NCBI GenBank assembly: GCA_034766995.1 | Contig: CM068318.1 | Span: 6,644,501-6,708,500 of the forward strand | Direction of reading: 5' to 3' | DNA: 64,000 bases | From: Acanthacorydalis orientalis | Taxonomy: Eukaryota; Arthropoda; Insecta; Megaloptera; Corydalidae | Part shown: positions 51,372 through 63,958 of the stretch, piece by piece | Numbering within the stretch: the first letter of the stretch is position 1 | Layout: each line of letters begins with the position of its first letter | The notes under the pieces: generated by a model | Database searches by the model: none | What the model was told of the DNA's origin: nothing | Seen by the model: the letters and a program-made list of their open reading frames with translations, nothing else | Translations under genes and position numbers: made by a program

Positions 51372-52674
51372 GAGATACAAAATCTCTTTCCTTAAATTCA
51401 TTTAATAGATATTATATATTTTTAAATAAGGATTTCTAAAAATTAATTAATAGTTATTAGATGATTTATATTTTCAGTCACTTTTTAACGTTCTGTTCAA
51501 AATGCAAATGATTTTATACTAATTTATAGAATTAAAGAATTATATAGATATTTCATTCAAACAATTCTTTTGCACATGAAATGACAATGAAAAAATCATA
51601 TCTACTGTAATAACTGTACATAATTTGATACCTTAATAACTAATTACCAATTTATTTTAAAATCTTCATTGATTTTAATTAAAAACTAGTATTCCGATTA
51701 CAAGAGTAGATTTTAATTAAAAATATAAAACAGTAAAAGTAAAATAAAATGTATGAACCACACAGTTCTGTATTTAAAAAGACTACAAGAACGAGAAATA
51801 ATATAAAAACCTAAATAATATTTGTACGATATACGATTTCATATGCTATAATAATTTTGAATGTAACATGCTATAATTTTTTTAAAAATGTTTCTGTCTA
51901 TAAAAATATACCACAATTATTCATGTGTATATATTTATATTCCTGGCGAGTTCTTGAATTCAAATTATATAAAAACCATACCATTATACGAAACGTGAAC
52001 TTTCACGTCCATTTGCAAAGCATAACCGTTTAATCTTTGGATAAATGGGCTGTGTAATGAAGCATTAGAGATATCAGATAGGAAATGTGCTCAATTGTAA
52101 TATAATATTGAACAGACCCTCGTAAATTTAACTTAATAGTAATAAACCTTAATCACGAACCATTTATATTACACCATATTAATTATTCTGAATTTAATTT
52201 CCTCACCCCTTTTGTTATTAGGCATAATGATATATATATATATATATAAAAAGTATATTATTAAAAATTTTGAGACGGAGAGATAGATATGCAAATGAAA
52301 TTATTTATTTATTTAAAAATTATATAAGAAAAATGGCCGAGATAATTTTATATATATATATATATAAGAAATTTGAAAAAGTTCTACAAACTAAAGAATT
52401 AATTTAATATTAAGATTTATTTGGTTATTGCAAGAAAAAAAATTAATCGATTATTCAAACTTAAACATTTTTGTTACTTTCATGGATGATTTTGAGATTG
52501 AGGATTGTAAATATTAATGGAAAAATTCAAAATAAAAGAATAAAGTGAAATATTTTAGAAAATATGGAAATATATTAAACGAACAAATATATACAAATAG
52601 GCACGCTATATTTTATACTTTAAACTTATTAAACCATACTCTAAATAAAACATGCATAAAAGAATATAAAATAA

Positions 52675-52675
<1 letters not shown>

Positions 52676-52721
<46 letters not shown>

Positions 52722-53014
52722 ACTGAAGATGGGATACGTGATGAAACAAGTTAGGATAAATAAAAATTCACAAGGACAAAAACATCAAGACAATGAATTA
52801 AAAAAAATGTGTCAAAACTGGATAAGTGGAAACAGAAGAATGAATTAATATTCAAAATATTATCAAATCAATGTGCTGTTTATATGAATAGAAACAGAAT
52901 GTTTTTTGACATTTAAAGTGTGATTTATAAACAGAAATCTTAAGTATAAAAATATTTCTTATGATAAAATGAGGTCATAAAGTTGAAGTTGAACTTTATA
53001 CATACATACATATA

Positions 53015-53064
<50 letters not shown>
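52676..53064. repeat. Two (TA)n tracts
   Basis: TA runs at 52676-52719 and about 53003-53064, the second with one TATG interruption. Confidence 0.9.
52720..52800. repeat. Possible repeat tail after (TA)n
   Basis: ACAACTGAAGATGGGATACG followed by TGATGAAACAAGTTAGG directly follows a 44-bp TA tract. The wording CTGAAGATGG...GAAAC is of a kind often seen at the ends of invertebrate retroelements, but I cannot assign a family. Confidence 0.25.
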
Positions 53065-53068
<4 letters not shown>

Positions 53069-54092
53069 GTTTAGGTTAAGATAAAAATAGGTAATATTAA
53101 TTTGAGATTGTTTTAACTTATAACATTTGAATGAAATAAAAATGGTTTTAGTTATATAACGAACTCAATTTTTTTTTGAAATGAAAACTCGTAGACGAGT
53201 TGAGAATTTAACATCATCCTTCTAAACATTTCTCTGCATATCATGTTTTATTATTAAATTTCTTAATGAGTGTTCTGTGATACCTACGATAGTTATTACA
53301 ACAATATTATCCTTATAAATATAAAACCATTTTGTTTGTTTTCCTTCATAACCTTTTTCTGAAACGACGCTTGAAATGAAAATATAAGAATGTTAAATGC
53401 ACGTTTCGAGACGGACGAAATCTCAAGAGTATCATTATTTCACAGAAAGCCGTTCCATAAAATATATATCAGTGTTTTGGTTGCACGAGACTTAGTTTCA
53501 TTTCGTTGAAACTATCCTCCTTCAAACCCGTTATTATTTAGATATTCAAGCGTACAAGACGTCGTAAATGAAACGTTCTGTATTTACAGCAGATTGGAAA
53601 AAGGATAATAATCTTCTGTTTGAACATTGCGCATCGAATTGAAATCTTTTGAGGATAGAAAGGATTCTCGTGAACAAGAAAAAGACTTTCGGAGGTTCTG
53701 TTTCGGCTAGACTGGGTTTTAACTTATCCGAATAAGTGAAATAAGGCTCTGTAGGAAAAAGCTTTGTTTAACTGGTCACTTGTTCGTGTTTATGTTTTCA
53801 TTTAAAATAAGATTGTTGATAAATGATTAACTAAGAGTTAAGAGGTTGGTCAATATGATAAAAAACTTTTTTAAAGTAATTATTACTATTTAAAGTTGAT
53901 TTTATAAATATTTTTGTGTATTTTATTCAATCTTCTGTCGTTTGGTCATTTGTTTATTTGTTGTTCCTCAAGTAGATCAATAATTAAAAATCTAAAAAAA
54001 GATTACGGTAATGAAGACTCGAGTAAAGAAAAAATATTTTTTGGTTTATTTAGAAATTATTTAAAAAATAATTGAAAAAAGTTTGTACCGTT

Positions 54093-54097
<5 letters not shown>

Positions 54098-54152
<55 letters not shown>

Positions 54153-54324
54153 TTATCTTCAAATATATTTTGAAATTATTACTAAGTTATAAATCTACCT
54201 GAAAATAATTGAAGTGGCATTAATAGTAGAAGAAACGAACTAATATGTGGATTTTATGATTAGCACAAAGTGATTATGAACTATAGATACGCAGGCAAAT
54301 AGCTAATTAATGGAAAAAAATTAT

Positions 54325-54363
<39 letters not shown>

Positions 54364-54533
54364 TAGGGGGCTTGGCACCTTTACATGCTTCGCTCACCAA
54401 CACCTAGGCTCGATATCATCGTCCACTTTTCAATTATAAGCCTGTACATGCAACCGAATGAAACAATAAACATGCCTTTTTAAAACTTATTATGTCTGTA
54501 TAATTATTATATAGCAACTTAATGGTTTTATAT

Positions 54534-54597
<64 letters not shown>
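54098..54597. repeat. Three (TA)n tracts in 500 bp
   Basis: TA runs at 54098-54149, 54329-54362 and 54537-54597. This is the densest microsatellite cluster of the 3' intron. Confidence 0.9.
54361..54430 (-). repeat. GC-rich repeat scrap after (TA)n
   Basis: On the minus strand it reads GATATCGAGCCTAGGTGTTG, GTGAGCGAAGCATGTAAAGG and TGCCAAGCCCCCTAG, ending at the (TA)n tract 54329-54362. It is an island of about 50% GC and most likely the end of an unidentified retroelement. Confidence 0.3.
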
Positions 54598-54601
<4 letters not shown>

Positions 54602-54654
54602 TTTGAAACAATATTATAATAACAAAAATCTTCTTGAAAGATTCATCAATTTCT

Positions 54655-54760
54655 TGTAAGAAGCTTTTGCTACAGCTTAGATGATGGAATTGCTGTCGAA
54701 ATACGCATAAACAACAATCAAAAATGATTTAAAATTAATTACTGAAATGTTTGATGTGTA
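54655..54760. repeat. Dispersed palindromic-family repeat, copy 7
   Basis: GCTACAGCTTAGATGATGGA, ATTGCTGTCGAAATACGCAT, AAACAACAATCAAAAATGAT and AATTACTGAAATGTTTGA together give the clearest right arm. Its reverse complement aligns with the core of copy 4. Confidence 0.6.
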
Positions 54761-54946
54761 AATTTCTGGTAGATTGAAGTGAATGAATATTTAAATGAAA
54801 ATTTATTTGTAGAAGTGAATTGAATCACAGTTTGAGAAATATATTAAATGAAAACTATTTTTAAATGTTTTCAAAAAATCGTTTGTAAAATTAGAAACAT
54901 TAAATTTGAGTAACAAAATATAAAGACAGTAATTTATATGAAACAA

Positions 54947-54983
<37 letters not shown>

Positions 54984-55416
54984 TTTTGTTTTGTTACAAA
55001 ATGAGATTTTAATTTACTTTTCTTGCTGATAATTTTATAAAATTGTGATTTAAGAATGCTTAAGTTAATTTAGTACTGAAACTTGTGAAAATACAAAACA
55101 AATATTTTTGTAAAAATAAAATGAACAAAAAATGTAGACATTGTTTTTGATTCTTAGAAAAATGATAACAGCTCCTGCAATTCTGAATCATCTAGTTTAA
55201 ATTAGTTATTATGACGGAGTTTTTTACATTTTTAAGCATTGCAGAAACTTGTTTTAATGGTTATTATCGTTTACTAATTTGCATAAAAGTTAAATACAAT
55301 TGTAATAAATATAATCAGTTTTATTCAAATTCAGTGAACGTTTTATTTGTATATAATTGTTTTTTTATGATTAAGTATTAAATATTTTATACACACCCAC
55401 ATACACTCACACACAC

Positions 55417-55455
<39 letters not shown>

Positions 55456-56649
55456 TTTTATTTGATAAAAAAATAAAATTAAGCTAAAATATATTATCAT
55501 TTACTATTCTTCAAACGTCGTGTTCAATTTTTGTTCTTCATTGTATTTATATTTATATCAGATATCATTAAAAAAGTACAACAGAATTTAATTTCATCAG
55601 CTTATCTTCAACGCACGATTTAAGTAGAATTTTAATATACGATAAGCTTACTACAGAAACTAATTATAGCTTTTTTTGTATTGGTTTATAAAAAATGGAC
55701 AACAGTGTCGAATATCAAAAAATTCAATTAAATCGGTAACTTTTGTGAACTGCATTGACGTCAGTGTCTGATAACGCGTCATGGATTTTATACATGCTTT
55801 TAGAATAAAAGTATAAACCTTATAGATAACGTACTTTTTTATCGTTTTATATAACGTGCTAGTCCGATACGCAAGGATAAAAATAGCGTTATAAAATCAG
55901 AAAGAAAATCCTCTACATTCTCTGATATGTAAATAAGATTGCCGGTCGTCGTCGTGTACACATACTTGACTATTGAACATATTTGCTTATGTCCAACGAC
56001 AATGATACCGACTTGACTTACTATCTGGGTTCATTTCATTCATGATATTTGATTTTCGTTTTATTAAAGACATTCGAACGATTTTTATTATGAAACTAAT
56101 TCTTATTAGTGGGAATTGAATTAAATCATTCTCTTTCTCTCATCAGATATGTGAATTGTTTCAGAATGAATAATTCGACGTTTAATTAACGATTTACAGT
56201 ACGATTTTGTTTATTGCTAGTGATTGAAATTATCAATCACTTTTGACTGTTTGTAAATATTTTAATAGAGATGCAATCATTTTCAAAATACAAAAGGACA
56301 GTTGGAGTTTATAAGATGATGGGATCATTTTTATAATTATGTGGTTTTATAATAAAAGGTTTTCCAATAGGGGGACATTTTTTTAACAGGTTTAATTTTA
56401 CAGATGTTAACTGAGAGCTATATTTTTTAATCAGTTAATTTCTCTTTATTAATTTCTCAAATTGTATATTTAATACATTAAAATATTGTACAACATTGAA
56501 ACCATATCGATCAGAAAAAAATAAAAGTATATAATTTAGATTAAGAGAATTATGCTTTTATACAATTAGAAAGTATTGAGAGGACGAAGACTTTCGTTAA
56601 CATTAAATTTGCTGCTTTATAAATAAAGATATGTAAATATGAACAGTGA

Positions 56650-56810
56650 CGTTTTATAGTTTTATGGGGTCCAGGCAAATTTGAATTAGGGAGCCCCGTG
56701 TACAGTGTTGCACAACACTAATGTGTTCATAAAAGATTTTTTTTTATCCCCTCACAACTTGTTGGTGGGAGCCCCATGTAATTACCCAGGATAACGCGCC
56801 ATTGAATATG
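56650..56810. repeat. GGGAGCCCC-containing repeat-like block
   Basis: GGGAGCCCCGTGTA (about 56689) and GGGAGCCCCATGTA (about 56767) recur 78 bp apart in an otherwise AT-rich intron, with GGGGTCCAGGCAAATTTGAA before the first and ACCCAGGATAACGCGCC after the second. This looks like the remains of a DNA transposon or other repeat; the family is unknown. Confidence 0.35.
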
Positions 56811-57591
56811 AAATAAATATTTTATTGATACAATTGTTTATTAAACTTTGTCAAAGTACTATCAAAATAATTATTTTTTAACACCACAAAGCATAAAACA
56901 TTTTTTCTAATGAAAAATATTTAATATGTTCAAGAAAGTGAATTTATTCTCATTAATGATTGTATATATTTTTATTCTGATATGCATGTATATAATAAAA
57001 AATGATAGGCATTGTTCAATTTGAGAACCTCAATGCAAACAAAAAAATATTCGTTAAGAAGATTAAATATGAAACTGAGACGTAATTGAGTCTTCAAGTG
57101 GTATTTCATATTTGGTAGATTATAAGTGAAGCTTTATAGTCTGGATTTCAAGTTAGTCAAGTACAGCTTTTGTTCAGAATGTACGGTTGGATTTTTTTTA
57201 TTATATAGCTGGTTGCTTAATCTTTAGCAGTAAAAAAATGAAAATTAATTTTTGTGCTGCTGAAAAGATTTTTTTATATTCAATTTATTTATACGTATTT
57301 GTGCATGTCTGATACATGAATGGGTGAGAGAAGTAATTTTATTTTGATATATATATATATATATATATAAATGATAAAACAAAAAAGTTATGAATACAAA
57401 CACAAAATATTTATAACAAGAGAACCCATGACACTTTATTGTCAATCTACCTCTGACATTTTATACGACAGAATAAATGCGAATTACAATTGAGAGAAAA
57501 CATAAATATTTTCTGAAACGCATCGTTCGTAAAAACTCGATGAATAAAAAAAAGTACACATTTGAAATGTTAAATAACGTGGCTGACATAC

Positions 57592-57706
57592 GAAGATGTA
57601 GGGCTCGGTTGGCAGGCGACGGACGAGCATCGAAATTGTCCATTTGACCAGCATTCTCATTTATTTTTCTATACGCCCACGACAGAACGCGAATCTCGGT
57701 CGACAT
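57592..57706 (-). CDS. Candidate first coding exon of an unrecognised nested gene
   Basis: On the minus strand an ATG (57706-57704) in the insect-like start context CAACAAAATG opens a frame reading MSTEIRVLSWAYRKI...DNFDARPSPANRALHL. After 38 codons plus one base it meets a good donor, GTATGT (57591-57586). The frame also stays open to 57461, but the part after the donor is AT-rich and hydrophobic like random intron. The proposed exon and its upstream leader (to about 57800) are near 50% GC with several CpGs, against about 20% around, as for the real exons here. I do not recognise the protein, found no following exon, and it lies antisense within a PC2 intron. It could instead be a regulatory island or a repeat scrap. 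Confidence 0.25.
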
Positions 57707-58264
57707 TTTGTTGATTCTACGTTTGACATCGCAGTCCCCGAAGCCTCTAGATTGCTATGTCGTTACGTCCGACCGCTGATATTTAAATCAAAAGCGTGAA
57801 ATTGAATTCGAAATAATCTTGATCACATTTTAATATCGAGGTTGTTTCATTCTAGATTTCATTCAGATGGGAATACTCTTTTTTTGTTGACTCTCTGTTG
57901 ATATGTGATATATTTATATTCAACATATATTTTCCTGTTTCACTTTTCTCTCTTTCTCCCTCCATATATATACATATACAAACACACACTCAAATATATA
58001 CAAACACATTATAAGCTTCAAAGTGTAAATGGAAAAGTTTTGTAGTATTAATTTTTCATTGAAGCCAATTTTAGATTATCGTAATCCTGAAAACCGATTA
58101 CTTTGGTAATTAAAACATTTTTCACGCAAAAAGTAATTAAAAATAATGTATTTTCAAACTTTAATTTCCATTAGAATTTCCATTTAAAGTTGCTATTGAA
58201 ATTAGTAACGTTATTAATTACTTAATATTGTCATTTGTTTGATTATTTCCAACTGGTTTGTATA

Positions 58265-58267
<3 letters not shown>

Positions 58268-58312
<45 letters not shown>
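58268..58312. repeat. (TA)n microsatellite
   Basis: A 45-bp TA tract followed by a short TG run. Confidence 0.9.
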
Positions 58313-58315
<3 letters not shown>

Positions 58316-58857
58316 ATGTGTATGTGTGTGTTAAATGACTAGCTATACTGAAAATGACGATACTAATTTTATAAATAGAGTAATTATTAGAATAAATATT
58401 TATATTTTCTAATAACATTTTTTAGAGAATGTGTGTCTATTAAATGAAATTAAAGATTGAAATTCGACACTAATATAAGGCAAAACTACGCATCTTTTCT
58501 GTTATAGTAAAATGAATAATAAAAAAAATATTTTTAAGACATTATTAAAGAACTATCTCTGTAATATAAAATCTTTGAAATTAAATTATCTAAGACATTA
58601 CATCAATATAAATCACTTTTATCAAAATGGAAATATTTAAAAATAGTCATAAAAATATTTTGATAATTTTTATATGTAATAATAAATTTATTTAAGTGTA
58701 TTTCATCGAAGAACCAAATATTATAATGATTTCATGTTCTGTTTTATAAATATAGTGGTAAAGATTCATTTAAAAAAAAATTTAATTCCTTTAAGACGAA
58801 TCTATTTTTTTGTTGATATCAAGTTTTAAATTTCTTATTGAAATATGTTTGTCTGCA

Positions 58858-58897
<40 letters not shown>

Positions 58898-59942
58898 TTT
58901 CATTTTCTCAAGTGACAGTTGAAAATTTTAAATATTAATTTTATCAGAGAGTGCAATTCGCTATTACATGCATCCAGTGTCACGGTTTTGTAATCTATTT
59001 AAATAAATTGAATTTACGACGCGTTCACAACAATACACAAATAACTTTCTTGTAAGGAACAGGTGTTCGTGCTCGAGTCATTATTATAATGGAAGAAATA
59101 AGTATAAAAGCATTCAGATGATTCGCATGATTTTAATTTGCATCTAGGACAATAACTATAATATTTTTTATTGCTGTCGCATGAAAAAAAGGATTTAGCT
59201 TACAGTATACAGATGCCGTTGGCATATAATGTAATTTATGAGTAGTCATGTTGACAAGTTCCATCCAATTTTGTGTCTGTTTCGAGAAAGTTTGTAATTA
59301 AGATTCGCTTAATTGCATTGCGTCTAAACGCAATGAAGATTTAACTAAATTCAACGAAATGTATTGTAAAAAATGTATACCCGACGGTGGCGTTCTACAA
59401 AAAGTTTTGTAATTATTTTATAACATTTAAGTTTTATGTTAATAAGAAAAACGATTTCTTTTATTTAATCTCGGTCAACATCTAGAAAATATGTAAATAT
59501 TTTTCTTCAATGTAAATATTTCAACACTTACTATTTCTTTTATATTTTTTTAAAATCAGATTGAACTCTCTGTAATTTCCCTTCCACGAGACAGTATTAA
59601 AATGATTATTTATAAATTTACATTTTTAAAAAATAAAGATTTGATGCATGCAATAACTGAATAAAATTAAAAAGATTTCGATTAAATCTCTCTAATGGTT
59701 TATTTAGAGTAATTTGGTTATTTTTAAAAAAATCTACATTTTATTTTTTTCTTCGAGAGAAATTCGTTTTCGATATCACAAGACTTATTATAATTTTTAA
59801 ATATAAAATATTTTTGTTAAAACTATGAAGTTAGAAAATACAGACGATTTGCTATTGAATTGTTTTTATAAATAAATCTGATACTACCATAAAATCGAAA
59901 AAAAAAATATATAAGCTTTTATCCCTAGGTTTCTCAATTGTA

Positions 59943-61163
59943 TTAGGTTATTGTAAAAATAATTGCGGTTTTTACGTATCGAGTATAAAGACGCATATGT
60001 CAGTTAAAATTACATTTATTAATCAAAATAAAGACCATTGGCCTTAACACATTTCTCCCAACGGGAAACAAGTTTATTTATTGCTAAAAGATAGAATTCT
60101 GGAGTCCTAGGGTTAACGAATTCATCGAAACCGCTTTGAGTCGATGCTTGATCTTTGAAAACCTTCTCTCGTAGAAATTAAACAAATATTTAAAAAAAAT
60201 ATCATCTGTTGGAGACAGGTCCGGAGAATAAGGTGTGTGAGATAAGGTTTCATAACCCAGGTAATTTAATTTTTTTAATATTATTTAGGAGAGATGTGGT
60301 CGGGCGTTATCATGAAGAAGAATTGGTCCCCTTAGATTAACTAATGCTGGACGTAAACGATTAAACTTCTCATGCATTTTTTCAATTTCCTGACAACGTT
60401 TTCTTACTGTTGTTGTTTCACCAGGATTTAAGAAGTTATAGTAAATGATGCCATTTTCCGACCACCAAACAGTGACTATAATCTTTTTTTCATGAAGCTC
60501 CTGTTTAGGAAATTGTTTTGGTGCTTCTTAGTCTAGTCACTGTGATTAATGTTTCCGATTGTTCTAGAGAATTCACTTTTCAGCAGACTTCATATCGCCG
60601 AATTGCTTGATGTTCGTTTAGTTCATACGGCACCCATTTATTCAACTTTTTTGTTTTTCAATTAGGCTCAAATGTCGAACAACTGTTGAATGATCAACAT
60701 TGAGTTCTTCTGCCAAGTATCGAGTTGTTTTACGTGGGTCCACTTCAATAATTGCTCTTAAATCATTATTGTCTATAGTTGAAACACGTCCACGACCCTC
60801 TTCATCATCAAGTCTTTTGTTTCCATCACGAATTTTTCAAATTAGTGTTGAGCTGTACGTTCACTAATTGACTCTTCACCAAAAACAAATTTATTACTTT
60901 AAGCGGTTTCTGTTGCTTTACCTCCCAACTTAAACTCATATAATAAAATGGCGCGAATTTGATTTTTTCAATGACTAATTTCAGAGGTAATATCCAACAA
61001 TACTAACGAATGAAAATAATAGACATAAGTTCAAATAAGTAGTGCTAATTTCATTGTTTACAATGATCTATCACATTACTTTAACAAAAAAACAACAGGA
61101 AATAGAAAAATCGACACAAAACTTAAAATAATAAAAACCGCAATTATTTTTCCACCGTCCTAA
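59943..61163 (-). mobile_element. Full-length decayed mariner element
   Basis: 1221 bp flanked by TA on both sides (59941-59942 and 61164-61165). The ends are TTAGGTTATTGTAAAAATAA on the plus strand and, at the other end, the inverse of TTAGGACGGTGGAAAAATAA, so the terminal inverted repeats are about 30 bp. The length matches an ordinary mariner (about 1.3 kb) with small deletions. It carries one transposase remnant reading leftward. It is distinct from families A and B in length and in having a catalytic region. Confidence 0.95.
60019..60972 (-). pseudogene. Mariner transposase pseudogene
   Basis: Mariner transposases cut and paste the element at TA sites using a DD34D triad. Here the start codon is ATT instead of ATG (60972-60970, followed by EKNQIRAILLYEFKLGGKA). 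Recognisable blocks follow in order: DPRKTTRYLAEELNVDHS, WVPYELNEHQAIRRYEV, VWWSENGIIYYNFLNPGET, LRPALVN, HDNARPH, YSPDLSPTD, and at the end SRWEKCVKANGLYFD with a TAA at 60021-60019. The second and third aspartates are present with exactly 34 residues between them (codons 60311-60309 and 60206-60204). The first aspartate block reads AEK-stop instead of DEKW, next to a deletion of about 40 codons. Multiple stops and frameshifts make it inactive. Confidence 0.93.
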
Positions 61164-61899
61164 TAAATATTAGATATTAATCTTTCGAGAGAAATTTACT
61201 TGTGTGTTTTCTGTTCGTAGATTTTATAAGGATATATTTATTTCACAAAACTAAACGAGGAAGAACGTTACTATATTTAGAACACATATTGAGGAGAAAA
61301 GACAGTTAAAGCAATATCAATTTAAGATGTACATTATGATAATATTGGCTTTAAGCCAATGTTGGTAATGTGTTATTTTCGTTAGTATACATCTGGATGT
61401 TCAGCAATTTATTGTGAAAAATGCAACTTAATTGTTTGTTTCGTGCCAAAAATAGACATGTTTCTTCGATTCATGAGACATAAAGACTAATTTATATATT
61501 TAATGCTTGTGTTATGATTTATGCTGTTATATTTCTCATAAGTTAGATATTTTTGTGGAAAAATGTACACAAAGTAATTCGATATTAGTAAAATTTTGCA
61601 AGAGTATTTCGTACGCGTGTTGTAAAACTGAACACAGTCTATATATATGGTGTTTATGTGTTTATTACATGTAACTGTATACTTTAATTGACTGCTGAAA
61701 CAAATTATGAGTTCTTAATTAGATTAATACTTGAACTCGTAACCTTGTATCCAATTCTAGATAAAATATTTATTCGAACTCAAAACCTAAATTGATCAAT
61801 ACACTTTATATTATTAAGTTAGGTCGACATGAGGTTTTCTGATTGGATTTTTATTAAAACATAATCATTTCAAGATACATGTACGTACAGTGTATACTA

Positions 61900-62420
61900 G
61901 AACAGTGTTTTCATCTCGTATAGAAATCATAGGCCAGTTGAGCAGCGATCGGCTGAAATGCGATACCGAGAATCGATCCACATATAAATTGGATTAAGAT
62001 ACGACGAATTACACGTACACACATACACACGCCCGCGTACGTATGTACATCGGTTCAAATTTCATTTGCGAATGATTTTCTTTCGTAAGCACTCTCATTC
62101 ATTTGCTATTTTTATACACGAGTTGCTTTTTTCGGATGTTTCGAATTACGGTAGATCGTTAAGTTCGAATGAATGAAAAACGCAAATAGGATACAATCGA
62201 CGTCCGGACGAGTTGAGTGTAGAAAAAAATGTCTGACGTTTTATTAAGAGCGGAGAAAGTTTTTTGTTCGAAGCGCTGCGAAAAACTGACAAAAGGCTCG
62301 AGAGTCGACTATAAAAGCAGCATTGTACGTGGAAAAGAGAATTCGAGTGAAAATTGATGGCGTGTAATGAAAGCAGTAATCAGTTTATTAAACTGAAAAT
62401 TGTTTTACGTTTCATTTAGC
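61900..62420 (+). other. GC-richer intronic segment with TATA-like motif
   Basis: The segment is clearly less AT-rich than its flanks and has several CpGs. CTATAAAAGCAG (TATAAAAG at 62310-62317) is a good TATA-box match; 40 bp on there is an ATG with only a 20-codon frame (62357-62419). No exon could be recognised. It may be an enhancer, an alternative promoter, or chance. Confidence 0.25.
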
Positions 62421-62589
62421 CTATAAAGCCTGTTTTATAGATGACAGAGATGAATGGAACGGATATGCTTTTTTAAAGAATTTATTGCTGATGTTTGATC
62501 AGCCACCGTAGTTCAGAAAAGTAAACAATGTCTTTACAGTTGGCACAAGTATATGTATATAATTGAAAAATAAACCATTATAATCACGG

Positions 62590-62640
62590 CCCGAATCAAC
62601 AGGTGATGAGGGCCGCATGCGACCACCGGCCTAGACACCC
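62590..62640. repeat. GGCCGCATGCG-containing repeat scrap
   Basis: ATGAGGGCCGCATGCGACCA followed by CCGGCCTAGACACCCATG resembles the GGCCGCATGCGGCCC...GACACCCCTG wording common at ends of hAT-like transposons in animals (recalled, not searched). It is an isolated GC-rich scrap. Confidence 0.35.
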
Positions 62641-63337
62641 ATGTTTTAGAAAAACAATACATTACTTGACGTAACAAAAATATAAAATGTTTCAATAGAT
62701 TTCAAAACTTTATTAATGAATATGTTTTATTTTTCAAGGAATATAAAACACCACATAAGATAAATAATAGTAAATTAATAAGTTAAATATTACTCAAGCA
62801 CTTATTTATACCCTCAAGGAGAAATTGATTACTTCGATAAGATGATAAAAATACTAAATTATCTTTATGAAATTTTGATTTGATTGTTTGATTATATTTT
62901 GCTTTCAACCAATTCATTTTCCACTTGTCAACTTAATTTTTTTAATTTGAAACAACATACTACACATATTTCATGTTTCTGTATGAATTTTATCTGGATG
63001 TATATATTTTTTTGTAATAATAATTTAATTATATATAAGTAAATGAAATTATTCTTAACTAAGTGTAGCTGTTTTGAAATATAGTTTAATTATTATTTCC
63101 GTTTAGACAAACAAATGTTTGTTTAAATATCTTTTACTGAATTTTACTTGAATACACTTCTATTCATTATAACATACTAACAAACTTTGTTTTTCCGTGA
63201 CTGTTACTTGACTGTAATTATATGTGAGTTATGAGATCAGTCAATTTGTTACGATAAAGTTTTAATAGTAATAATGTAGTTAACGGATCAATACATTTGA
63301 AAACATTTTATATATAGGTACATGTACATATATATAC

Positions 63338-63386
<49 letters not shown>

Positions 63387-63447
63387 TTATAAATATATTA
63401 TAAATAGATTATAAATCAATTACTACAAAAACTTATTCCAAATAATA

Positions 63448-63958
63448 TTAGATATAAAAATTAACTCGGTGCCTTTAAATTGAATCAATCACAACTCTGT
63501 TTTAAATTAAAATATTTTCTCGTCATTTTAGGATTTTGAAGTGCCAATCTTAAAATTTAAAAATATTATATATCTTCTCCATGCAGTTGGAATAATCTCA
63601 GAAAATAGTAGTGAACACGATGGCGTCCGAAAGCATATTAGGCACTGCAAATTTTTCATATTCCAGTTGAAAAAAATGCTGCCGAGGCCGCAGGAATGAT
63701 TTGTTTAGTTTTTTGGAAAAAAATTGTGATGCATAAAACATGCAAAAAATACTAAAACAATTGAAGAGGTCTAAAAATGCATTCCGACTTCATTGACTCA
63801 AGACCTCCATCTGTGTTTCGACAAGGGATTCGTCCTTTACCCGACAGATGTACCAAAGTTATATAAAATAAGGGAGGATATTTTGAGAATTGAATTTATT
63901 CAGTTTTTCCGTTTATGATATTCATTTTCTATAAAAAAGGCAGCGAATTAATTTGTAC

